In this document: piece by piece, positions 1-5,396 of the stretch
Layout of the letters: the number at the start of each line of letters is the position of its first letter
Position numbering within the stretch: position 1 is the first letter of the stretch
Source: Hydrogenophaga intermedia
GTDB taxonomy: Bacteria > Pseudomonadota > Gammaproteobacteria > Burkholderiales > Burkholderiaceae_C
NCBI GenBank assembly: GCA_945869245.1
Contig: CAMBOY010000168.1
Span: 1-7,163, forward strand
DNA length: 7,163 nt
Reading direction: 5' to 3'
Notes under the pieces: generated by a model
Seen by the model: only the letters and a program-made list of their open reading frames with translations
Told to the model about the DNA's origin: nothing
Database searches by the model: none
Translations under genes and position numbers: made by a program

Positions 1-1
1 G

Positions 2-601
2 TCCAAACTGCGACCCCTGTGGATTTTGATTGCTTCCTTGGCGCTCAGCGCTTGCGCCAGCCCACCGCCGCTGAGCCAAGTGACGCTGCTGCCCGACGCC
101 CAAGGCCGCACCACCTCGGTGCTGGTGACCACCAGCCAGGGCACACAGGTACTCACGGCGCCCTACCAAGTGGCGCAGGTCGACCGCAAACTGCTGGTGC
201 GCACCGCCCAGACCACGGCTGAAGCGGTCAGTAAAGCCCACCCGGCCCTGGTCAACGGGCTGAGCCGCGAGCCACAAAGCTTTGTGCTGTATTTTCAACC
301 GGGCACGTCCACCCTGACTGCCGAATCCTTGGCCGCACTGCCCACCGTGCTGGCGGCAGCGCGCCAGCGCCCCGGTGGCGAAATTGTGATCACCGGCCAC
401 ACCGACCGCCAAGGCTCAATCGAAGCCAACGACCGCCTGTCGCTGCAACGCGCGCAGGTGATCCGGACCTTGATGCTGGAACAAGGCTTCCAAGCCGATC
501 TGATCGAAGCCCGCGGCCGTGGCGAGCGCGAACCGGTGGTGGCCACCGAAGACGAGGTGGCCGAACCGCGCAACCGCCGCGCCGAGGTGCTGGTGCGCTG
601 A
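2..601 (+). CDS. OmpA-family peptidoglycan-binding lipoprotein (5' end just outside window)
   Basis: Partial at the 5' end: the reading frame is open from base 2 and the true start lies just upstream. The first visible residues, SKLRPLWILIASLALSAC, form the positive and hydrophobic part of a lipoprotein signal peptide. It ends in the lipobox LSAC with the lipidated Cys at visible residue 18 (codon 53-55), so at most a few residues are missing. A TTG codon at 26 is in frame but would remove the positive n-region, so it is a poor start. Visible residues about 93-199 are an OmpA C-terminal domain: a SFVLYF strand, the GHTD motif (Asp about 135), the N-x-x-LS-x-x-RA helix and a final RNRRAEV strand. 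The GHTD Asp and the late Arg are the residues that bind diaminopimelate in this family. Inferred role: outer-membrane lipoprotein tethered to peptidoglycan. Residues 19-90 are an unassigned N-terminal region. Any upstream partner gene is outside the window. Confidence 0.88.
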   Translation, partial: SKLRPLWILIASLALSACASPPPLSQVTLLPDAQGRTTSVLVTTSQGTQVLTAPYQVAQVDRKLLVRTAQTTAEAVSKAHPALVNGLSREPQSFVLYFQPGTSTLTAESLAALPTVLAAARQRPGGEIVITGHTDRQGSIEANDRLSLQRAQVIRTLMLEQGFQADLIEARGRGEREPVVATEDEVAEPRNRRAEVLVR

Positions 602-614
602 CACCGGGCCGGCC

Positions 615-1253
615 ATGGCCCCAGGTCTGGACACACTGCATGCCGACGACCACCTGCTGGTGTTCCACAAGCCCGCCGGGCTGCTTTCGGTGCCCGGCAA
701 AGGCCCAGACCACCAAGACTGCCTGAGCGCCCGCGCCCAAACCCAGTGGCCCGACGCCCTGGTGGTGCACCGGCTCGACATGGCCACCTCAGGCGTGATC
801 GCCATGGCACGCGGCCTGCCGGCCCAACGCGCGCTCAGCGCCGCCTTTGAACAACGCCACACCCACAAAAGTTATGTCGCGCTGGTGCACGGCCATGTGG
901 GTCAGCCCGGCGACCGCGGCGACATCGATTGGCCGCTCATCATCGACTGGCTCAACCGGCCGCGCAGCAAAATTTGTCTCGCCACTGGCAAACCCAGCCT
1001 GACCCGCTGGCGGGTGAGCGAACAGCCCTCGCCCCTGCCACACACCACCCGGCTGGAGCTGGACCCGGTGACCGGCCGCTCGCACCAGCTGCGGGTGCAC
1101 CTGATGGCACTGGGCCACCCCATCGTCGGCGACCCGCTCTATGGCCCCCAGCCACCGACGGCCAGCCGCCTGATGCTGCACGCCGAGCGGCTGGCGCTGG
1201 CTCACCCCACACAGCACCAGCCCATGGCCTTTGTGGCACCCTCGCCCTTTTGA
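615..1253 (+). CDS. rluA: RluA-family 23S rRNA/tRNA pseudouridine synthase
   Basis: Predicted 212-aa cytoplasmic enzyme that isomerises uridine to pseudouridine. E. coli RluA (219 aa) modifies 23S rRNA U746 and tRNA U32. Residues 52-60 carry the catalytic motif HRLDMATSG with nucleophile Asp55. The N-terminal KPAGLLSVPGK motif, the DWPLI..W.NRP..K segment, GRSHQLRVHL and HP-I-VGDPLYG all agree with RluA proper as I remember it, rather than RluB/E/F; there is no N-terminal S4 domain. Start choice: the open frame extends back to 519 inside the upstream gene, but ATG 615 gives the expected RluA length and removes a low-complexity Arg/Trp-rich lead. No clear Shine-Dalgarno precedes it. It lies 13 nt after the stop of the OmpA gene, so translation may depend on re-initiation. 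It is followed after 16 nt by the SDR gene. The family is certain; the exact substrate is inferred. Confidence 0.9.
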   Translation: MAPGLDTLHADDHLLVFHKPAGLLSVPGKGPDHQDCLSARAQTQWPDALVVHRLDMATSGVIAMARGLPAQRALSAAFEQRHTHKSYVALVHGHVGQPGDRGDIDWPLIIDWLNRPRSKICLATGKPSLTRWRVSEQPSPLPHTTRLELDPVTGRSHQLRVHLMALGHPIVGDPLYGPQPPTASRLMLHAERLALAHPTQHQPMAFVAPSPF

Positions 1254-1259
1254 CGCCGC

Positions 1260-1264
1260 AGGAG
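1260..1264 (+). promoter_or_regulatory. Ribosome-binding site of the SDR gene
   Basis: AGGAG lies 5 nt before ATG 1270, in the 16-nt gap after the rluA stop. It decides the start of the SDR gene against upstream in-frame non-ATG codons (from 1231) that would overlap rluA. Confidence 0.75.
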
Positions 1265-1269
1265 AGCCC

Positions 1270-2034
1270 ATGACCGTCCGCCACTTGACCATCCTCACCG
1301 GAGCCTCGCGCGGCATGGGCCGTGCCATGGCGCAGCAGCTGGTGCTCGAGGGTCACACCCTGCTCGGCCTATCGCGCCAGCCCGATGAAGCCTTGAGTGC
1401 CGCAGCGCCCGACCGCGTGAGCCAATGGGCGGTGGACCTGGCCGACCCGGCCCCGGTGGCTGCGCGGCTGCGCCAATGGCTTGCCGCAATAGACCCACAC
1501 ACGGTGGCATCGGCCACCCTGATCAACAACGCCGGCTTGATTCCCACCATTGCGCCCTTGGAGGACTGTCCGCCCGATGAGATCGCTCTGGCCTTGCGCG
1601 TCGGTCTGGAAGCCCCCATGCTGCTGAGCGGCGCTTTTTTGGCCGCCACCGCCGCCTGGGTGGCGAGCGGCTGGCACGGTCCGCGCAAGGTGCTCAACAT
1701 CTCGTCTGGTCTGGGGCGACGCGCCATGGCCTCACAAGCGCCCTATTGCGCGGCCAAGGCCGGTCTGGACCATTTCAGCCGCTGCTGCGCGCTCGACCAA
1801 GCGCAGCAAGCCCACGGCGCGCGGGTGGTGTCGCTGGCCCCGGGCGTGATCGCCACCGACATGCAGGTGCAGTTGCGCCAGGGCGACCCCAGCCGCTTCC
1901 CCGACCGCGACCGCTTTGTGTCCCTGCACCAGAGCGGCCTGCTCAGCACGCCACAGCACGCCGCCCAGTCGGTGCTGGCGTTTCTGGCCCGTCCCGATTT
2001 TGGCGATGAACCGGTGGCCGATGTGCGGGGCTGA
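1270..2034 (+). CDS. SDR-family NAD(P)-dependent oxidoreductase
   Basis: 254-aa classical-size short-chain dehydrogenase/reductase with a single Rossmann domain, predicted cytoplasmic. Residues 10-17 are the cofactor-binding TGASRGMG. The Arg at 36 after the second strand (GLSRQ) suggests NADPH preference. NNAG is at 86-89, the NISS strand gives the catalytic Ser at about 145-146, YxxxK is Tyr159/Lys163, and the post-catalytic PG is at 191-192. The Asn usually found in the helix-4 VNL motif of the N-S-Y-K tetrad appears to be Gly112 (VGLEAPMLL). Overall it resembles the sepiapterin-reductase/benzil-reductase (YueD-like) branch, but the substrate cannot be read from sequence. It has its own AGGAG ribosome site, follows rluA by 16 nt and precedes the phosphatase gene by 12 nt, so it is probably co-transcribed with both. 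The family call is certain; the substrate is unknown. Confidence 0.88.
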   Translation: MTVRHLTILTGASRGMGRAMAQQLVLEGHTLLGLSRQPDEALSAAAPDRVSQWAVDLADPAPVAARLRQWLAAIDPHTVASATLINNAGLIPTIAPLEDCPPDEIALALRVGLEAPMLLSGAFLAATAAWVASGWHGPRKVLNISSGLGRRAMASQAPYCAAKAGLDHFSRCCALDQAQQAHGARVVSLAPGVIATDMQVQLRQGDPSRFPDRDRFVSLHQSGLLSTPQHAAQSVLAFLARPDFGDEPVADVRG

Positions 2035-2038
2035 GGAC
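2033..2038 (+). promoter_or_regulatory. Ribosome-binding site overlapping the SDR stop codon
   Basis: GAGGAC begins on the last two bases of the SDR stop codon (TGA 2032-2034) and ends 8 nt before ATG 2047. The overlap suggests that ribosomes terminating on the SDR gene help load the phosphatase gene. Confidence 0.6.
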
Positions 2039-2046
2039 CTGCCACT

Positions 2047-2610
2047 ATGGACCGCCGACACGCCATCCTGAGCGCCCTGGCCCTGCCCTGGTCGGGGGTT
2101 CTGGCCAGCCCTGGGGCAGACGCCTTTTGGCAACGCCTGCGCCAAGGCCACTGCGTGGTGCTGATGCGGCACGAGCAAACCGTGTCGGGCATCGGCGACC
2201 CGCCCGGCTTTCGTCTGGGCGACTGCAGCACCCAACGCAACCTCAGCGACGCTGGCCGTGAGCGCAGCCGTGCCCTGGGTCGCGCCTTTGCCCAGGCCGG
2301 CGTGCGCCCCGACGTGGTGCTCAGCAGCGCCTGGTGCCGCTGCACCGACACCGCCGCCCTGGCCTTTGGTACCCACCGCGTGTGGGCGCCGCTGAACTCG
2401 TTTTTTGGCCAGGGCGATGGTCAGGCCCAGTTGCGCTTGGCACTGCAGCGCGTGCGCGAATCTGCGCTCCAAGGGCTGGAAGTCTGGGTCAGCCACCAAG
2501 TCAATATCAGCGGCCTGACCGGCGAAGCACCGGCCATGGGCGAGTTGTTTGCCTGCGACCCGGTGGTGCGCGGCGGGCGCCTGCCGCTCGTCGCCCGTTG
2601 GTCGGTCTGA
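2047..2610 (+). CDS. Exported histidine phosphatase superfamily (phosphoglycerate-mutase-like) protein
   Basis: 187 aa. Residues 1 to about 20-26 look like a signal peptide: Arg3-Arg4 followed by a hydrophobic stretch and a small-residue cleavage region around VLA/SPGADA. The twin Arg allows Tat export but the rest of the Tat motif is poor, so Sec is equally possible. The mature part is the histidine phosphatase fold. VVLMRHEQT holds Arg41 and the nucleophilic His42; the usual RHG is RHE here. The DCSTQRNLS..GR..S..LG block follows, then SSAWCRCTDTA with the phosphate-binding Arg at about 98. SHQVNISGLTG carries the second active-site His150. Inferred role: periplasmic hydrolysis of an unidentified phosphomonoester; the family also includes mutases and non-enzymatic members. 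The ribosome site overlaps the SDR stop. It ends the four-gene run; a 93-nt gap follows. Confidence 0.85.
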   Translation: MDRRHAILSALALPWSGVLASPGADAFWQRLRQGHCVVLMRHEQTVSGIGDPPGFRLGDCSTQRNLSDAGRERSRALGRAFAQAGVRPDVVLSSAWCRCTDTAALAFGTHRVWAPLNSFFGQGDGQAQLRLALQRVRESALQGLEVWVSHQVNISGLTGEAPAMGELFACDPVVRGGRLPLVARWSV

Positions 2611-2624
2611 ACACGCGATGCGCC

Positions 2625-2655
2625 GCTGCACAAGGCCCCTGTAAGCCTGTGCGGT
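2625..2655 (+). other. Imperfect stem-loop downstream of the phosphatase gene
   Basis: GCACA-A-GG (2628-2635) pairs with CCTGTGC (2646-2652) with one bulged A and a 10-nt loop. A C-G pair and two G.T pairs extend the base. It starts about 15 nt after the phosphatase stop. It has no T-run directly after it, so it is not a textbook intrinsic terminator; it may be a processing or attenuating hairpin. Confidence 0.3.
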
Positions 2656-2682
2656 CTACCATGGGGTGTAGAGTGATTTTTT
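2655..2682 (+). terminator. Possible weak terminator or operator: inverted repeat plus T-run before bktB
   Basis: TCTAC (2655-2659) and GTAGA (2668-2672) form a perfect 5-bp inverted repeat spaced by 8 nt, with one more C-G pair if T2667 bulges. A six-T run (2677-2682) follows 4 nt later. The stem is too short for a confident Rho-independent terminator in such a GC-rich genome. The same symmetry could be a repressor site in front of bktB. I saw no clean -35/-10 pair in this gap. Confidence 0.25.
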
Positions 2683-2690
2683 AACCCCAC

Positions 2691-2694
2691 GGAG
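2691..2694 (+). promoter_or_regulatory. Ribosome-binding site of bktB
   Basis: GGAG within ACGGAGACA, 9 nt before ATG 2704. It sits in a purine/A-rich leader that contrasts with the GC-rich surroundings, consistent with efficient translation initiation. Confidence 0.65.
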
Positions 2695-2703
2695 ACAAAC
2701 CCC

Positions 2704-3888
2704 ATGAGCCGAGAAGTTGTTGTTGTTAGCGGCGTGCGCACCGCCATTGGTACCTACGGCGGCAGCCTGAAGGACACGCCCGCCACCGAACTCGCCGCCC
2801 TGGTGGTGCGCGAATCGCTGGCACGCGCTGGTGCCGAGGGCAAAGACGTGGGTCATGTGGTGTTTGGCCATGTGGTCAACACCGAACCCAAGGATATGTA
2901 CCTGTCTCGCGTCGCAGCCATCAACGGCGGCTGCGCCGAGACCACCCCGGCCTACAACGTCAACCGCCTGTGCGGCTCAGGCCTGCAAGCCATCGTGAAC
3001 GCCTCGCAGTCGATTCTGCTGGGCGACTGCGATGTGGCCATTGGCGGCGGCGCCGAATGCATGAGCCGCGCGCCCTTCGCGTCGCTGAACATGCGCTGGG
3101 GCGCTCGCATGGGCGACACCAAGATGGTGGACATGATGGTCGGCGCGCTGCACGACCCCTTCCACAACATCCACATGGGCGTGACCGCCGAGAACGTGGC
3201 CGCCAAGTACGGTATCACCCGCGAGATGCAGGACGCGCTGGCGGTGGAAAGCCACAACCGGGCCCAGCGCGCCACCGCCGAGGGCCGCTTCAAGGACCAG
3301 ATCGTGCCGGTCATGCTCAAAAGCAAAAAGGGCGAAGTGGCCTGGGCCACGGATGAGCATTTCCGCCCGGACTGCAAGCCGGAAGACATGTCCAAACTCA
3401 AGCCGGTGTTCCTGAAAGAAAACGGCACCGTGACGGCGGGCAACGCCTCGGGCATCAACGACGCCGCCGCCGCGGTGGTGCTGATGGAAGCGGGTGCGGC
3501 CAAGGCCCGTGGCGCCAAGCCGCTGGCGCGTTTGGTGGGCTACGCCCACACCGGCCTAGACCCCAAGATCATGGGTGTGGGCCCCATCAGCGCCACCCAA
3601 GCCGTGCTGCAACGCACTGGCTTGAGCGTGAACGACCTGGACGTGATTGAGGCCAACGAAGCCTTTGCCGCCCAAGCCTGCGCCGTGACGCGCGAGCTGG
3701 GCCTGGACCCGGCCAAGGTCAACCCCAATGGCTCGGGCATTTCGCTGGGCCACCCGATTGGCGCCACCGGCGCGCTGATCACGGTCAAGGCCATTCATGA
3801 GCTGCACCGCATCCAGGGCCGTTATGCGCTGGTGACCATGTGTATTGGTGGTGGCCAGGGTATTGCGGCCATCTTCGAGCGGGTGTAA
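2704..3888 (+). CDS. bktB: Beta-ketothiolase BktB (acetyl-CoA C-acyltransferase)
   Basis: 394-aa thiolase, the same length as Cupriavidus necator BktB and, from memory, very similar from REVVVVSGVRTAIGT to the GGGQGIAAIFERV end. It condenses two acyl-CoAs (acetyl-CoA with acetyl- or propionyl-CoA) to beta-ketoacyl-CoA, or cleaves these, in the cytoplasm. It feeds polyhydroxyalkanoate synthesis or serves fatty-acid/branched acyl-CoA breakdown. Active-site residues: nucleophile Cys90 in NRLCGSG, His about 350 in GHPIGATGA and Cys about 380 in CIGGGQG. The tetramerisation-loop region (about 120-145) and the NEAFA motif are intact. Start: ATG with GGAG 9 nt upstream; the homologue starts at the same point. 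The first Val codons are four GTT in a row, unlike the GTG/GTC used later in the gene. No phaA, phaB or phaC is adjacent. It stands as its own unit between two gaps with inverted repeats. Confidence 0.93.
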   Translation: MSREVVVVSGVRTAIGTYGGSLKDTPATELAALVVRESLARAGAEGKDVGHVVFGHVVNTEPKDMYLSRVAAINGGCAETTPAYNVNRLCGSGLQAIVNASQSILLGDCDVAIGGGAECMSRAPFASLNMRWGARMGDTKMVDMMVGALHDPFHNIHMGVTAENVAAKYGITREMQDALAVESHNRAQRATAEGRFKDQIVPVMLKSKKGEVAWATDEHFRPDCKPEDMSKLKPVFLKENGTVTAGNASGINDAAAAVVLMEAGAAKARGAKPLARLVGYAHTGLDPKIMGVGPISATQAVLQRTGLSVNDLDVIEANEAFAAQACAVTRELGLDPAKVNPNGSGISLGHPIGATGALITVKAIHELHRIQGRYALVTMCIGGGQGIAAIFERV

Positions 3889-3900
3889 ACGACCGCCCCC

Positions 3901-3967
3901 CGCGCCGCTTCGCGTCACCCCCCACTGGGGGGCGATGCGAGTGGACCGGCTAAGCCGGATCCACCGC
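3901..3967. repeat. Double-hairpin intergenic element (probable dispersed repeat / bktB terminator)
   Basis: Two adjacent strong stem-loops in the 131-nt gap after bktB. Hairpin 1: CGCGTC (3911-3916) pairs with GATGCG (3934-3939) with one G.T pair. After an A/C mismatch come six C (3918-3923) against six G (3927-3932) with an ACT loop; a T-A pair and a G.T pair extend the base to 3909-3941. Hairpin 2: GTGGA-CCGGC (3941-3950) pairs with GCCGG-A-TCCAC (3954-3964) around a TAA loop with one bulged A. GCG/CGC can extend it to 3937-3967 at the expense of hairpin 1. No T-run follows, so Rho-independent termination is not canonical. The form resembles intergenic repeats I associate with Comamonadaceae genomes, but copy number cannot be seen here. 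Confidence 0.6.
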
Positions 3968-4019
3968 ATCCTTGCCGCAGACACGCGCGCCGGATGCCGG
4001 TTTGGTTTAGGCTTGTCTT

Positions 4020-5396
4020 ATGAAAGCTCTCGAATCCGATTGGGCGCCTGTGCTCGCTGCGCTGGAGCACGGGCTGCTACAGCGCGATGTGGCGGTGCGG
4101 GCCTTGTTGCTGGGGTTGCTGGCGGGCGAGCATGTGCTGTTGATTGGTCCGCCGGGCACCGCCAAGAGCGCGCTGGCGCGGCGGGTGCACCGACTGATGC
4201 CCGGAGCGCGCTGGTTTGAGCGGTTGCTGACCCGGTTTTCGGTGCCCGAAGAACTGTTTGGCCCGCTGTCGCTGCAGGCGCTGGAACACGACCGCTACGA
4301 ACGCCTGACCGAGGGCTATCTGCCACAGGCCGAGGTGGTGTTTCTCGACGAGGTGTTTAAGGCCAACTCGGCCATTCTCAACACCTTGCTGGGTGTGCTC
4401 AACGAGCGGCGTTTCGACAACGGCTGCCAGCGCCAGCCGGTGCCCCTGCGCTGCCTGATCGGCGCGAGCAACGAGGTGCCACAAGACGACAGCCTGCACG
4501 CGTTTTTCGACCGTTTTTTGCTGCGTGTGCCGGTGCACCCAGTGGACGACGCCCATTTCGCCGCGCTGCTGCACCCCGACGCCGAAGCGCCGCTCACAGA
4601 CGATGCGGCCTGTGCCGCCCTCAGCCCCGAGAGCCTGAGCGCGCTGCAGCGCCGCGCCGATCAGGTGGCGCTGCAGCCCGCGCTGCTGGCGCTGCTGCAC
4701 GAGGCGCGCCACACCGACAGCGCCCAGGTGGTCAGCGACCGGCGCTGGCGCCAGATCGCCCGGCTGCTGCGGGTGCAGGCGGCGGCCCGGGGCAGCGCGC
4801 TGGCCGATGCGCCAGACGCGTGGTGCCTGCCACTGCTGCTGGGCCAGACTAGCGACAGCGTGGAGCGCTGGAGCGCCTGGTGCCTGCCGCGCGTGGGCCG
4901 CTGTGCGCCCTTGCCCACCGACGGGTTGGAGCGCGCCTGCAGCGCCTTTGAGCAGCAATTGGAGATCGAGCAACGCGCGCCCAGTGAGGCGCTGGACGAC
5001 AGCGCGGGCAAGGTCGCACTGGCGCGTGCCATGGGCGGCGCCAGCGCCCACGACAGCGAGCCGCTGCGCATCGCCAGCGACCGCGCGCGCCGCCGCTACA
5101 GCGCGCTGCACATCGCCACCCGCGTGGCCCAGGTCGACGAACTGGGCCACACCGTGCGCCAGCTGCAGCAGCAAGCCGACGCCGATGCCGCAGCGGTGCT
5201 GCCCGCCCTGGCACAACACCCGTTTTGGCCGCCCAGCTGGCGCACCCGCGTGCAAGCCGCGCACCAAGAGCGCAGCGCCACCCTGGCCGATTGGCTGCAC
5301 CGCATTGACGCGGTGCGACACGGCTTTGCCACCCTGCCCGAGCGCGACCCCACCACGCAAGACAGCGCGCCCGCACCCATCACCTGGGGCACATGA
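4020..5396 (+). CDS. ravA: MoxR-family AAA+ ATPase, RavA-like
   Basis: 458-aa cytoplasmic ATPase; E. coli RavA is 498 aa. AAA+ core about 1-255: Walker A GPPGTAKS (43-50), the RavA signature LLTRFSVPEELFGPLS (69-84), RYERLTEGYLP, Walker B VVFLDE (106-111), sensor 1 Asn151 (GASNE), candidate arginine finger Arg165 (FFDRF) and sensor 2 SDRRW (239-243). An Ala/Arg-rich helical region follows. The C-terminal helices (about 370-432, QLQQQ... FWPPSWRTR) match the end of RavA from memory. The segment between (about 318-367) is much shorter than the LARA domain there. MoxR ATPases remodel or activate partners through a VWA protein, here the next gene, whose ATG overlaps this stop (ATGA 5393-5396). 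Start ATG 4020 has only a weak AGG 8 nt upstream. The substrate or target is unknown; no lysine decarboxylase gene is nearby. Confidence 0.85.
   Translation: MKALESDWAPVLAALEHGLLQRDVAVRALLLGLLAGEHVLLIGPPGTAKSALARRVHRLMPGARWFERLLTRFSVPEELFGPLSLQALEHDRYERLTEGYLPQAEVVFLDEVFKANSAILNTLLGVLNERRFDNGCQRQPVPLRCLIGASNEVPQDDSLHAFFDRFLLRVPVHPVDDAHFAALLHPDAEAPLTDDAACAALSPESLSALQRRADQVALQPALLALLHEARHTDSAQVVSDRRWRQIARLLRVQAAARGSALADAPDAWCLPLLLGQTSDSVERWSAWCLPRVGRCAPLPTDGLERACSAFEQQLEIEQRAPSEALDDSAGKVALARAMGGASAHDSEPLRIASDRARRRYSALHIATRVAQVDELGHTVRQLQQQADADAAAVLPALAQHPFWPPSWRTRVQAAHQERSATLADWLHRIDAVRHGFATLPERDPTTQDSAPAPITWGT

Noticed and set aside
519..614. N-terminal extension of rluA from a GTG at 519
   Set aside because: It would overlap the OmpA gene by over 80 nt, adds an Arg/Trp-rich segment not seen in RluA, and ATG 615 gives the expected family length.
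1732..2631. Long - strand open frame (299 codons) opposite the SDR and phosphatase genes
   Set aside because: No recognisable domain or lipid/membrane signal; Gln/Ala/His-rich composition typical of an antisense shadow of GC-rich coding DNA.
3970..4019. Possible sigma-70 promoter before the ravA-like gene
   Set aside because: TTGCCG at 3972-3977 resembles a -35 box, but no -10-like hexamer lies at 16-18 nt; the T-rich stretch at 4001 is too far away.
3845..4219. Open frame of 124 codons across the bktB-ravA gap
   Set aside because: It runs through the hairpin element and in another frame of both neighbours. The translation is Arg/Ala-rich with no known motif and no ribosome site.
4260..4960. 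Repeated CTGCAG/GCGCTGCAGC words in the ATPase gene
   Set aside because: They fall on ordinary Leu-Gln and Ala-Leu codons in a GC-rich gene, with no regular spacing or phase, so they are codon usage rather than a repeat array.
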